Shown one piece after another: positions 8,219 through 15,722 of a stretch of 21,414 nt of DNA (position 1 is the stretch's first letter; each line of letters begins with the position of its first letter). The notes under the pieces are model-generated. The model searched no databases and had not been told where the DNA came from. It worked only from the letters and a program-made list of their open reading frames with translations. This DNA comes from Hyphomicrobiales bacterium (GTDB lineage: Bacteria > Pseudomonadota > Alphaproteobacteria > Rhizobiales > Xanthobacteraceae): the NCBI GenBank assembly GCA_016201085.1, contig JACQDO010000092.1, positions 1-21,414 of the forward strand. Reading direction: 5' to 3'. Position numbers and translations under genes: made by a program.

Positions 8219-8219
8219 G

Positions 8220-8258
8220 GCGCGGACTTATAACCGCGCAGCAAAAACCGATTTTTGC
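8220..8258 (+). terminator. Double hairpin after the coiled-coil gene
   Basis: Two adjacent perfect stems directly follow the stop codon: GCGCGG/CCGCGC (8220-8239) and GCAAAAA-CCGA-TTTTTGC (8241-8258), the second ending in a T run. This is compatible with an intrinsic terminator. Confidence 0.55.
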
Positions 8259-8631
8259 GAGCCGCCGACAAATGTCCGCTGTCCGCAGCATTATTAGTTT
8301 TCCAGGCGCATGATCTCTACAAAATTATCCTATGCGCGCGGCTAGAGTTGGCGTTTTTACACAACCAAGACCCATCAGCGACATTGGCAGTGCTTTTCGT
8401 CTCTCTCTCTCTCTAAAAACGCCGTAAAAAGTAGGCTGGCACCTCGCGCGGCCCCCCATTCGGGTGGCTCCTCGTGTGGCTTTCTCGTCACATGCCAGCA
8501 AATTTTGCGGTGGGTGCTAGCGATGCGTTTGACGTGCGCGTGTTGTGGACGGATGCTCGAAATTAAGAAACTTGGCAAAACGCATTTCAGCGTTGTGCCT
8601 TGGGGTTGTCTGTAGTGCCTAGGGGGGCGTC
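8259..8631. other. Intergenic stretch, AT-richer, with a (CT)7 tract
   Basis: I see no convincing gene in these 373 bases. The region is less GC-rich than its surroundings and holds a (CT)7 run at 8401-8414. A 9-bp inverted pair, GGCGTTTTT (8350-8358) and AAAAACGCC (8415-8423), flanks that run. It presumably carries the promoter and leader of the outer-membrane protein gene, but no clear -35/-10 pair could be fixed. Confidence 0.4.
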
Positions 8632-9438
8632 ATGTTGCGTTTTGTGCGTCGTTTGATCACAAGCACGGCGTTGCCGGGCATCATCGCAATTGCGGCCGCT
8701 GGTACGTTCGGGGTTCGGTCGGCAGGGGCCGCCCCGGTCGAGTATGTGAAGGTCTGTAGCCTTTACGGCGCGGGCTGCTTTTACATCCCGGGAACCGATA
8801 CCTGCGTAAAATTAGACGTTGGTGCTGAAGGCGGATGGGGTAACAGCCATACCAATTTCAATGTCATTCCTAATTTCGACGTCAATGGTACCGGCGGGGT
8901 GTGGGGCGTGAACGGCGGCATGATGTTCGGCATCCCCGGAACGCCCATTTATCTTGGTCCACGGATTGGCATTTTGTCCGGTGGAATGAGCGGTACCACA
9001 TCAAATCCGCCAGCCTCGCCGACCTTCGCATATACGGTTGCTCGCGGGACGGCTGTCTATGGCGAAGTCGAATTTGGTACGCGGCTGAGAGCAGTTTTTA
9101 ACAACGTACCTAGCGGAGTGAGGCTTTTCGTTAGTGCCGGTGCTGCGTCGGTCAAAACGAACGTAACTGGGACAAGTGGTGGTTTCACCGTCAGCGACAG
9201 CAGTACAAACACCGGCTTCACCGGTGCGGTCGGCGTCGGGTACGAGATTGAGAATACACCGCTCACGCTAACGGCGCAGTACCGCTACATCAACGTTCCA
9301 AGCACCACTATCAATATTCCAGGCGCGGTGCCGATCTCCGGAAATATCAATGTCTTTACGTTCGGTGCGCAGTGGGCGTTCGGCGGCTCTTCGGACCGAA
9401 TAATTCGCACGACAAACATAAGGTCACAGAATCGATAA
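8632..9438 (+). CDS. Small outer-membrane beta-barrel protein with Porin_2-like N-terminus
   Basis: A 268-residue exported protein. Residues 1-33 form a signal peptide (RRL, hydrophobic core, ending AGA). The mature N-terminus VEYVKVCSLYGAGCFYIPG followed by TDTC is nearly identical to the start of Rhizobiales general porins (Porin_2 family), with cysteines at 42, 49 and 58. After that the sequence leaves the porin pattern: it is much shorter than the usual porin and reads as Gly/Thr/Ser-rich alternating strands, like an 8-10 stranded barrel. The final strand NVFTFGAQWAF has the aromatic ending expected of a barrel signal but is followed by 18 polar residues. A G-rich sequence (GGGGGG) precedes the ATG. 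Codon use is less GC-biased than in the neighbours. Likely an outer-membrane protein or porin remnant with a swapped barrel; function unknown. Confidence 0.8.
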   Translation: MLRFVRRLITSTALPGIIAIAAAGTFGVRSAGAAPVEYVKVCSLYGAGCFYIPGTDTCVKLDVGAEGGWGNSHTNFNVIPNFDVNGTGGVWGVNGGMMFGIPGTPIYLGPRIGILSGGMSGTTSNPPASPTFAYTVARGTAVYGEVEFGTRLRAVFNNVPSGVRLFVSAGAASVKTNVTGTSGGFTVSDSSTNTGFTGAVGVGYEIENTPLTLTAQYRYINVPSTTINIPGAVPISGNINVFTFGAQWAFGGSSDRIIRTTNIRSQNR

Positions 9439-9594
9439 GGTCTTGCGGCGATGCGTTGGTCGCGAATGGCCCAAAGCGGATACCCCCAACCGCGCCGATG
9501 AATGTCTGCTATCGGGGATAAAGCGAACTTACCGCACGGCGTATTTTATCAGGTCACGCTCTAATTCGGCAAAACGCCGCTGACGAAAATTTGG
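9439..9594. other. Non-coding stretch downstream of the barrel gene
   Basis: No gene is apparent here. Together with the flanking terminator and promoter elements it belongs to a 412-bp gap without a coding sequence (9439-9850). Confidence 0.4.
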
Positions 9595-9623
9595 GTGGGC
9601 GCGGCACACCGGGCCCGCCTTTT
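9595..9623 (+). terminator. Candidate terminator after the outer-membrane gene
   Basis: GTGGGC (9595-9600) pairs with GCCCGC (9613-9618) with one G-T wobble around a 12-base loop, followed by CTTTT. It lies about 160 bp past the stop, so it is only a candidate. Confidence 0.35.
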
Positions 9624-9689
9624 CGTTTGGTGAAATAAGCACCGCGATAACCGTGGCGCGCGGCCGCGGCGAAATGTCCGGCTGCCGCA

Positions 9690-9703
9690 TTGATGTAGAT
9701 CAA
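9690..9703. promoter_or_regulatory. Perfect FNR/FixK-type box
   Basis: TTGATGTAGATCAA is an exact TTGAT-N4-ATCAA palindrome, the site for FNR/Anr/FixK activators that respond to low oxygen. A possible -10 (GATAGT, 9725-9730) places a start near 9737, which puts the box centre near -41, the class II activator position. The downstream gene is the binding protein at 9851. Binding is inferred. Confidence 0.6.
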
Positions 9704-9719
9704 TTTAGCCGCAGCTAAA
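9704..9719. promoter_or_regulatory. Second perfect palindrome abutting the FNR-type box
   Basis: TTTAGC-CGCA-GCTAAA is a perfect 6-4-6 inverted repeat that begins at the base after the FNR-type box ends, so it lies between that box and the putative -10. It could be an operator for a second regulator; I do not recognise the site. Confidence 0.4.
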
Positions 9720-9850
9720 CAAAAGATAGTCCGCTGTTACAAGCGCTCCATCGACTTCCGATTCCAATACGTCGATTTATGTGCTGCGCAATTTGCAGCG
9801 ACGCCGCTACTGGCGCAAGGCCGGCAGGCCGCACAAGGGAGGAATAAAAC

Positions 9851-11095
9851 ATGTCTCGTAAGTTCACTCGCCGCAAGTTCATGGCCGCGACGGCTGCCGG
9901 CGCGGCAGCGGCGACGTTCAAATTCCCGGCGCCGGCCATCGCGCAAGCCGCGCCGTTCAAGCTAGGCTTGCTGACCGTCAAGACCGGCCCGCTGGCGCAA
10001 GGCGGCATCCAGATGGAACAGGGCGTCGTCACGTACCTGAAGGAGAAGAACTATACTTTCGCCGGCCGCAAGGTCGCATTCATCTCCACCGATACCGGCG
10101 GCAATCCGGCCGGCGCCAAGACCAAGGCGCAGGAGCTGATCGAGCGCGAAAAGGTCGATGCCATCCTCGGCCCGCTCGCCGCCTTCGAGCTGCTGGCGAT
10201 CACCGACTACATCAAAGAGCAGAAGACCCCGATGCTCAGCCTGGCCGCCGCCGAGGACATCACGCAGCGGCGTCCGAATCCGTATTTCCTGCGGCCCGCC
10301 TCGTGCTCGTCGCAGGCCATGCACCCGATGGCCGATTTCGCCGCCAAGGAACTCAAGCTCAAGCGCGTCGTCACCGTCTCGGAAGACTTCGCCTATGGCT
10401 ACGAGCAGATGGGCGGCTTCCAGCAGACCTTCGAGACCAACGGCGGCAGGATCACCAAGAAAATATGGGCGCCGATCGTCACCCCCGACTACACGCCCTA
10501 TCTGGTGCAGATCCAGGATTGCGACGGCGTCTGCCAGGGCTTCGCCGGCTCCAACCCGCTGCGCTTCATGAAGCAATACGTGGCGGCCGGGCTGAAGCTG
10601 CCGGTGGTGACCGGCCAAAGCGGCGGCGACGACGCGTTGCTGCGCAGCTACGGCGACGAGGCGCTCGGGCTCTACAGCTCATGCCCCTACACGCTCGACC
10701 TCGCGACCGACAGCAACAAGCGCTTCATTGCCGCAATGAACAAGGACTACGGCGTCGATCCCGGCCAGTATGCCGCCGGGCTCTATGTCTCCGCCGCCGT
10801 GGTCGAGGCCGGATTGCAGAAGACCAACGGCAAGTCGGACGACAAGGAAGCCTTCGTGAAAGCCCTGCGCGCGGTCGAGCTGAAGGATACCCCGCGCGGA
10901 CCGCTGAAATTCGATCATCTCGGCAACGTGGTCGGCAATTTCTACGTCCGCCATTGCGAGAAGGCGAACGGCAAGCTGATCAACAAGACGGTCAAGACCT
11001 ATCAGAACGTGAGTCAGTTCTGGACCTATGACGAGAAGAAGTTCCTCGAGCAGCCGGTCTATTCGCGCGATTTCCCGCCGCTCAAGACGTCATGA
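9851..11095 (+). CDS. Tat-exported branched-chain-amino-acid-type (LivK family) substrate-binding protein
   Basis: A 414-residue type I periplasmic binding protein. The start is supported by GGGAGGA about six bases upstream. The N-terminus is a twin-arginine signal (TRRKFMAATA, then a hydrophobic Ala-rich stretch ending AIAQA), so it is probably exported folded. The mature part starts FKLGLLTVKTGPLAQGG, the opening strand of LivK-like proteins where a Thr/Ser-rich loop binds the ligand, and continues through AILGPLAAFELLAI and SEDFAYGYEQ. Five cysteines in the mature chain (CSS, DCDGVC, SCP, HCE) are more than usual for the family. No livHMGF genes are nearby, so it is an orphan. Control by an FNR/FixK-type regulator is likely from the upstream site. 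The ligand may be an amino acid, aromatic acid or other small carboxylate. Confidence 0.92.
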   Translation: MSRKFTRRKFMAATAAGAAAATFKFPAPAIAQAAPFKLGLLTVKTGPLAQGGIQMEQGVVTYLKEKNYTFAGRKVAFISTDTGGNPAGAKTKAQELIEREKVDAILGPLAAFELLAITDYIKEQKTPMLSLAAAEDITQRRPNPYFLRPASCSSQAMHPMADFAAKELKLKRVVTVSEDFAYGYEQMGGFQQTFETNGGRITKKIWAPIVTPDYTPYLVQIQDCDGVCQGFAGSNPLRFMKQYVAAGLKLPVVTGQSGGDDALLRSYGDEALGLYSSCPYTLDLATDSNKRFIAAMNKDYGVDPGQYAAGLYVSAAVVEAGLQKTNGKSDDKEAFVKALRAVELKDTPRGPLKFDHLGNVVGNFYVRHCEKANGKLINKTVKTYQNVSQFWTYDEKKFLEQPVYSRDFPPLKTS

Positions 11096-11114
11096 TGGGC
11101 AAGACCTAAAGCGC

Positions 11115-11146
11115 AAACGGGCGCCGCGTTGGCGCCCGTTTTGTTT
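11115..11146. terminator. Strong, probably bidirectional terminator
   Basis: AAACGGGCGCC (11115-11125) and GGCGCCCGTTT (11131-11141) form a perfect 11-bp stem with a GCGTT loop, followed by TTGTTT. It lies between the convergent binding-protein and mlaD-type genes, and with A-rich and T-rich flanks it could serve both strands. Confidence 0.8.
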
Positions 11147-11193
11147 GCGGCGGCTCACGTATCAACGCGGGCCGCTTCTTCTCGGCTTTTTCG

Positions 11194-12072
11194 CTACCTC
11201 GACCGCGCGCGCGCACGGTTGGCGTCGTCGGCCGGCGCGGACGAGCCGCCGCCGAACAGCAGACGGCTGGGATTGCGGTCGATGTTCTTCAAGGTCTGAT
11301 CGGCCGTGTTCAGCACGCGCCGGGCGTCGGCGCCGAGCGAATTGAGCTGCTTGGTGCCGGTCGCGGCGAACAGGTTGAATGACTTGGTGATCTCGTCGGT
11401 GCGCTTGTCGAGATTATCGATCAACGTATGCAGCGAGCGCGCCGCCTCGTTGATTTCGCCGCCTTTACCGTCGGCGCCGCCGGTCAGATTTTGCAGTCCC
11501 TCGGCGATCCGTTCGATGCGTTCGGAATTGCGCGCCAGCGTCTCGGTGAATTTCTGCAGATTGTCCAGCGAGGCATGGAACGCCTCGCGGTTGTCCACGA
11601 TCAGTTGATCGATTCGCCGCAGCGTTTCGCGCGCGCCCTGCGTGACGTCCTGCGCGGCACCCGGCGCCGACGCCAGCATCGGCGGGTTATCCTTCGCGCC
11701 GCTCAGCATCTGTGCCGACGGGCTGCCGCCCTTGAGCGACACCGAGGCGATACCGGTGAGGCCCTGGAATTCCAGCCCCACCTCGGTGTCGGCGCGCACC
11801 GCCACCGACTTGTTGATCGATATCGCAGCGATCACCTGCTGCGGCTTCTGCGGATCGAGGGTGAGTTCGGTCACCTCGCCGACCTTGATACCATTGAATA
11901 GCACCGAGCCGCCGGTGCGCAGGCCCGACACCGAGCCCTCGAACTGCACGCGGTAGAAGGCGCGCTCGCCGGGGCCGCCGATGTTCTGGAACCAGTAGAC
12001 AAAGCCAAAGACGCCAGCCACCACGGCCAGCGTGAACAACCCGATCAGCACGTAATTCGCGCGGGTTTCCAT
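11194..12072 (-). CDS. mlaD: MlaD-type MCE-domain protein (phospholipid transport)
   Basis: Periplasmic, membrane-anchored lipid-binding component of an MCE/Mla ABC system that moves phospholipids between inner and outer membranes. The 292 residues start with a single N-terminal helix (NYVLIGLFTLAVVAG, about 6-28), followed by the MCE domain: VQFEGSVSGLRTGGSVLFNG and VGEVTELTLDP to GLTGIASVSLKGG (about 40-115). A long helical, Asn/Leu-rich C-terminal half follows and would form the hexamer's central channel. GGAG six bases before the ATG supports the start. It is the last gene of the mlaE-mlaF-mlaD operon, 67 bp after the ATPase. Longer than E. coli MlaD (about 183 residues) because of the C-terminal helix, as is common in alphaproteobacteria. 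Confidence 0.9.
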   Translation of the reverse strand: METRANYVLIGLFTLAVVAGVFGFVYWFQNIGGPGERAFYRVQFEGSVSGLRTGGSVLFNGIKVGEVTELTLDPQKPQQVIAAISINKSVAVRADTEVGLEFQGLTGIASVSLKGGSPSAQMLSGAKDNPPMLASAPGAAQDVTQGARETLRRIDQLIVDNREAFHASLDNLQKFTETLARNSERIERIAEGLQNLTGGADGKGGEINEAARSLHTLIDNLDKRTDEITKSFNLFAATGTKQLNSLGADARRVLNTADQTLKNIDRNPSRLLFGGGSSAPADDANRARARSR

Positions 12073-12139
12073 ACCTACTCCAGCACCGAGGTCGAACGCA
12101 TCGTAAGCCCGATTTTACCTTTCATCGCCTTCTTACTTC

Positions 12140-12925
12140 TTACTGCCGTTCCGCATGGTCCGCCCGCGACCGTTTTCCATGGAAATAGGCCTGCAGCCAG
12201 GGGTGTTTGGACGCCAGCATGACGTCCATGGCTCCGGCGGCGATCACCTTGCCATCGGCCAAGACCGCGATGCGGTCGCAGACCGTATGCAGGCTGTCGA
12301 GATCATGGGTTACCATGAAAACGGTCAGCCCCAAAGTGCGCTGCAAGGTCGCAATCAGGTTGTCGAACTCGCCCGCCCCGATCGGATCGAGGCCGGAGGT
12401 CGGCTCGTCGAGGAACACGATGTCGGGGTCGAGCGCCAGCGCGCGCGCCAGCGCCACGCGCTTGGTCATGCCGCCCGACAGCTCGGAGGGGAATTTCTCG
12501 CACACGCTGGCGTCCAGCCCGACCATGTCGAGCTTGGCGATCACCAGTTCGTCGAGCAGCCGTTGCGACAAATCGAGATATTCGCGCACCGGGAATTGCA
12601 GGTTTTCCCGCACCGACAGCGAGGAAAACAGCGCGCCCTGCTGGAACAGCACGCCCCAGCGCCGCTCGACCGCGCGCCGGGCGTCGTCGCTGGCCGCCGC
12701 CATGTCGACGCCGAGCACCTTGATGGTGCCGGCGCGCTTGGGCAGCAGGCCGATGATGGTGCGCATCAGCACCGACTTGCCGGCGCCGGAGCCGCCGACG
12801 AAGCCGAGGATCTCGCCGCGATAGACGTCGAGATCGACACGGTTGAGCACGATGTGCTCGCCGAAGCCGACCACCACGTCGCGCACCTCGATGATCGTAT
12901 CCTTGCTGCCGTTGCCGCGCGCCAT
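12140..12925 (-). CDS. mlaF: MlaF-type ABC ATPase (phospholipid transport)
   Basis: The cytoplasmic ATPase that powers the MCE lipid transporter; 261 residues, normal for the family. Walker A GGSGAGKS (44-51), Q-loop LFQQGALF (93-100), signature LSGGM (149-153), Walker B DIVFLDEP (168-175) and H-loop H207 are all intact, so it should be active. The QQGALFSSLSVRENLQFPVRE stretch is typical of the MlaF/Mkl subfamily. It starts three bases after the mlaE-type stop, so the two are translationally coupled. The ATP-binding site is complete, and no degenerate residue was noticed. Confidence 0.94.
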   Translation of the reverse strand: MARGNGSKDTIIEVRDVVVGFGEHIVLNRVDLDVYRGEILGFVGGSGAGKSVLMRTIIGLLPKRAGTIKVLGVDMAAASDDARRAVERRWGVLFQQGALFSSLSVRENLQFPVREYLDLSQRLLDELVIAKLDMVGLDASVCEKFPSELSGGMTKRVALARALALDPDIVFLDEPTSGLDPIGAGEFDNLIATLQRTLGLTVFMVTHDLDSLHTVCDRIAVLADGKVIAAGAMDVMLASKHPWLQAYFHGKRSRADHAERQ

Positions 12926-12928
12926 CGC

Positions 12929-14062
12929 TCACATCCCGATCGAGGCAAAGAAGATGGCGAACAGGCCGTCGAGCACGATCACCAGGAAAATCGATTCCAC
13001 CACCGAAGCGGTGGTCTGCAGGCCGAGCGATTCCGCGCTGCCCTTGACGGCAAGCCCCTCGACGCTGGCCACCACGCCGACGATCATCGCCATGAACGGC
13101 GCCTTGATCATGCCGACCTTGAAGTGGTCGATGGTGATCGCCTCCTTCAGCCGCGACAGGAAGATGTCGGGATCGATGCCGCCGTACAGCCAGCACACGA
13201 TGCCGCCGCCATAGAGCGCCGCCATCGAGCCGAGGAAGGTCAGGATCGGCACGCCGATGATCAGCGCCACGATGCGCGGCAGGATCAGCACCTCGATCGG
13301 GTCGAAGCCCATGGTACGCAGCGCGTCGATCTCCTCGCGCATCTTCATGGAGCCGAGCTCGGCGGTATAGGCGCTGCCGGAGCGGCCGGCCACCATGATG
13401 GCGACGATCAGCACGCCGATCTCGCGCAGCACCAGGATGCCGACCATGTCGACCACGTAGATGTCGGCGCCGAACTTGCGGAAATGGAACAGGCCCTGCT
13501 GCGCGATGATGCAGCCGATGAGAAAGGTGATCAGCAGGATGATCGGCACCGCGCGCCAGGCGACATTGTCGAGCTGATGCACCAGCGAGGTGAAACGGAA
13601 CCCGCGCGGCCGCAGCGCGACGCGCCCGACAACGGCCACCAGCGCGCCCAGCATGTTGATGAAGGCGGTGAAGGATTCGCCGATCGCGGCGATGCTCTGG
13701 CCGATCGAGCCCAGCGCATAAGTCAGCGACTGGCCGTTGCCATGCGCCGGCGCCTGTTCCGGCTTGACGGCGTGCAGTTCGTCGATCAGCGCGCGATAGT
13801 CTTCCCGCAGGCCGGAGACGCTGGTCTGGCAGCCGCGCGCCGAGAAGTCGCGCACCAGCCGCTCTAACAGCCAGGCGCCGAAAGTATCGAGCCGCTCGAC
13901 CCCGCGCATGTCGATATCGACCTGGCGCAGCTTGCCGGCCCGCGCGGTCTCGCCGTCGATCAATGCCTCGAGCGCGCGCGCGTTCTGCGCCGTCCATGCG
14001 CCGGCGCCGGCGAGCTTGAGCTGCCCGCCTTGCGCCTTGCCTTCCAGCAGCATGTCGCTCAT
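12929..14062 (-). CDS. mlaE: STAS-MlaE fusion permease (phospholipid transport)
   Basis: Inner-membrane permease of the MCE transporter, 377 residues. Residues 1 to about 100 form a STAS domain (VDIDMRGVERLDTFGAWLL, with the conserved D-x-S/T-like loop here as LDTFGA). The rest is MlaE: hydrophobic helices and the signature VAGRSGSAYTAELGSMKMRE followed by IDALRTMGFDPIEVLILPR. In E. coli the STAS protein is the separate MlaB; the fused form is common in alphaproteobacteria. It is the first gene of the operon. The ATG at 14062 has only a weak AGAGG upstream; an ATG at 14053 is possible. MlaC and MlaA are not in the window. Confidence 0.92.
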   Translation of the reverse strand: MSDMLLEGKAQGGQLKLAGAGAWTAQNARALEALIDGETARAGKLRQVDIDMRGVERLDTFGAWLLERLVRDFSARGCQTSVSGLREDYRALIDELHAVKPEQAPAHGNGQSLTYALGSIGQSIAAIGESFTAFINMLGALVAVVGRVALRPRGFRFTSLVHQLDNVAWRAVPIILLITFLIGCIIAQQGLFHFRKFGADIYVVDMVGILVLREIGVLIVAIMVAGRSGSAYTAELGSMKMREEIDALRTMGFDPIEVLILPRIVALIIGVPILTFLGSMAALYGGGIVCWLYGGIDPDIFLSRLKEAITIDHFKVGMIKAPFMAMIVGVVASVEGLAVKGSAESLGLQTTASVVESIFLVIVLDGLFAIFFASIGM

Positions 14063-14088
14063 ATCGCGTGTAGCCTCTGCTCTTGCTT

Positions 14089-14220
14089 ACCTCCCCTGAA
14101 AGGGGGAGGTCGGCGCGTGAGCGCCGGGTGGGGGTCAGTCGCGAGAAGCCTTGGCAGAAATTTGACCCCTCCCCGGACCGCCTTGCGGCGGTCCGACCCT
14201 CCCCTTTCAGGGGAGGACCT
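14089..14220. repeat. Intergenic palindromic repeat element (nested inverted repeats)
   Basis: The outer arms at 14089-14111 and 14196-14220 are near-perfect inverted copies (CCTCCCCTGAAAGGGGGAGG versus CCTCCCCTTTCAGGGGAGG). Inside are GGGGTCA/TGACCCC (14131-14137 with 14163-14169), a CGGCGC-GTGA-GCGCCG hairpin (14111-14126) and a GGACCGCC-TTGC-GGCGGTCC hairpin (14175-14194). It has the form of the multicopy palindromes common in Bradyrhizobium-type genomes. It fills almost the whole gap between the divergent mlaE and dgcA-type genes. Confidence 0.75.
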
Positions 14221-15216
14221 ATGGCCGATTCCGTGTCTTTGACCCTCACCCTCGCCGTCGAGCGCTGGCCGATTGCCGGCTCCTTCGCCATCAGCCGCGG
14301 CGCCAAGACCGAGGCGGTCGTGGTGGTGGCGGAAATTGGCGACGGTTATGCGCGCGGGCGCGGCGAATGCGTGCCCTATGCGCGCTATGGCGAGAGCGTC
14401 GAGAGCGTGAGTGCCGCCATAGAGGCCATGCGGCCGGCTCTGGCGGCGGGGCTGACCCGCGAGGCGCTGCAAACGGCGATGCCGGCCGGCGCCGCGCGCA
14501 ATGCGCTCGACTGCGCCTTCTGGGACTTGGCGGCCAAGCGCAGCGGCCGCCGCGTGCACGAACTGGCGGGGCTGGCCGCCCCGCGACCGCTCACCACCGC
14601 CTTCACCATCTCGCTGGGGCCGCCCGCCGATATGGCCGCGGCGGCGGGAAAGGCGAAACAGCGCGCTCTGCTCAAGGTGAAGCTCGGTAGCGATGGCGAT
14701 GCGGCCCGCATTGCCGCCGTGCGCGCCGCGGCACCCAAGGCCACGCTTATTGTCGACGCCAATGAGGGCTGGAACGACGGCAACCTCGCCGCCAATCTCG
14801 CCGCCTGCGCCGCGGCCGGCGTGGTGCTGGTGGAGCAGCCGCTGCCGGAAGGACGCGACCGGGCGCTTAGCCGTCTCCAGCGGCCGATTCCCGTGTGCGC
14901 CGACGAGAGCGTGCACGACCGTACTTCGCTGGCGGCGCTCGCCGGCAAATACGACGCGGTCAACATCAAGCTCGACAAAGCCGGCGGGCTGACCGAGGCC
15001 TTGGCCATGACCGAGGCCGCCAAGCAGGCCGGTTTTGTCATCATGGCCGGCTGCATGGTGGCCACCTCGCTGGCCATGGCGCCGGCCATGCTGGTGGCGC
15101 AGTCCGCCGCCTTTGTCGATCTCGATGGGCCGCTGCTGCTGGCCAAGGACCGCCCCGACGGGCTGCGTTACGCCGACAGTCTGGTTTACCCGGCTACCCC
15201 CGCGCTGTGGGGCTGA
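14221..15216 (+). CDS. dgcA: Enolase-superfamily epimerase (DgcA / L-Ala-D/L-Glu epimerase type)
   Basis: A 331-residue member of the mandelate racemase / muconate lactonizing branch of the enolase superfamily, most like L-Ala-D/L-Glu epimerase and N-acetyl-D-glutamate racemase DgcA. Such enzymes invert a glutamate alpha-carbon, usually in murein peptide recycling. The catalytic set is complete: KVK with K152 and K154, metal ligands D179 (VDAN), E205 (VEQPL) and D228 (CADES), and the opposite lysine K250 (NIKLDK). The N-terminal capping domain spans about 1-120 and the barrel follows. The ATG at 14221 is chosen because GGGGAGG lies just upstream, inside the palindromic repeat. No dgcN or peptide-recycling gene is adjacent, so the substrate (dipeptide or acyl-Glu) stays open. 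Confidence 0.88.
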   Translation: MADSVSLTLTLAVERWPIAGSFAISRGAKTEAVVVVAEIGDGYARGRGECVPYARYGESVESVSAAIEAMRPALAAGLTREALQTAMPAGAARNALDCAFWDLAAKRSGRRVHELAGLAAPRPLTTAFTISLGPPADMAAAAGKAKQRALLKVKLGSDGDAARIAAVRAAAPKATLIVDANEGWNDGNLAANLAACAAAGVVLVEQPLPEGRDRALSRLQRPIPVCADESVHDRTSLAALAGKYDAVNIKLDKAGGLTEALAMTEAAKQAGFVIMAGCMVATSLAMAPAMLVAQSAAFVDLDGPLLLAKDRPDGLRYADSLVYPATPALWG

Positions 15217-15317
15217 GCCCACACGAATATTCCGGGCAATTGACATTCCTCAATGCCGCTATGCCCGGTTGCGCGCACAAGTGCATCCTTGACGCCGTTG
15301 TTCGTCAGCGCCGCCGG

Positions 15318-15503
15318 ATGCCGATGTCGCCATCGTCCAAACTCTCCGAATGCCTGCTCGCGCATGCTTTGCTCTGCCGGGAGATTGCGCGCGAGTGCGT
15401 GAACGAGCAGATCGCCGCCGAACTCGAGCGACTGGCGGATGAATGCGACCAGGCGGCGGCCAAGGCCCCGCCCGCGCCTGAGCAAGGCGGGCGCTTGCAC
15501 TGA
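15318..15503 (+). CDS. Small helical hypothetical protein
   Basis: A 61-residue ORF. It reads as two short amphipathic helices (LSECLLAHALLCREIAREC and EQIAAELERLADECDQAA) with a polar, Pro/Gly-rich tail, a layout I associate with short cytoplasmic hypothetical proteins of Bradyrhizobium relatives. Three cysteines are present. No good Shine-Dalgarno was found before the ATG at 15318 or the next ATG at 15324, so the start is uncertain. No function is assignable. Confidence 0.4.
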   Translation: MPMSPSSKLSECLLAHALLCREIARECVNEQIAAELERLADECDQAAAKAPPAPEQGGRLH

Positions 15504-15573
15504 TTTCGGGTGCGTGAGAGCAACACGGCCCGCCTCCAACCCACCGAGCTGGCGCACCTCTGTTAACATCGTC

Positions 15574-15711
15574 GTGAACCGCGTGATCTACGGCGCCGGT
15601 GCCGGTGGGCTGATCGGCTGGGCGGCGGCGGGCGGCTCGTCGGCCGTTTGGACCGGCGTCGGCATAGGCGCAGGGACCGGCCTGGTCGCGCCGCTGGTCT
15701 TGGCGCGCTGA
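15574..15711 (+). CDS. Possible 45-residue glycine-zipper membrane peptide
   Basis: A GTG-started ORF giving one hydrophobic, glycine-rich stretch (VIYGAGAGGLIGWAAAGG, then VWTGVGIGAGTGLVAPLV), as in small glycine-zipper membrane proteins. The frame is open upstream to 15439, but that extension is Arg/Pro-rich and unconvincing. There is no clear ribosome site. The coding signal is only the membrane-like composition, so this is tentative. Confidence 0.3.
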   Translation: MNRVIYGAGAGGLIGWAAAGGSSAVWTGVGIGAGTGLVAPLVLAR

Positions 15712-15722
15712 AACCAAAACAA

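Noticed and set aside
8401..8414. (CT)7 tract as a phase-variation switch
   Set aside because: It lies over 200 bp upstream of any start and outside a recognisable promoter; slippage there would not change a reading frame.
12155..13867. 570-codon plus-strand frame opposite the mla genes
   Set aside because: His/Asp/Arg-rich composition and exact opposition to intact MlaF and MlaE motifs mark it as a shadow frame.
14089..14220. CRISPR or phage attachment site
   Set aside because: There are no regularly spaced direct repeats and no cas or integrase genes; the structure is an inverted-repeat element.
12303..14306. 667-codon minus-strand frame over mlaE/mlaF
   Set aside because: It overlaps intact mlaE and mlaF in another frame and reads as Arg-rich noise.
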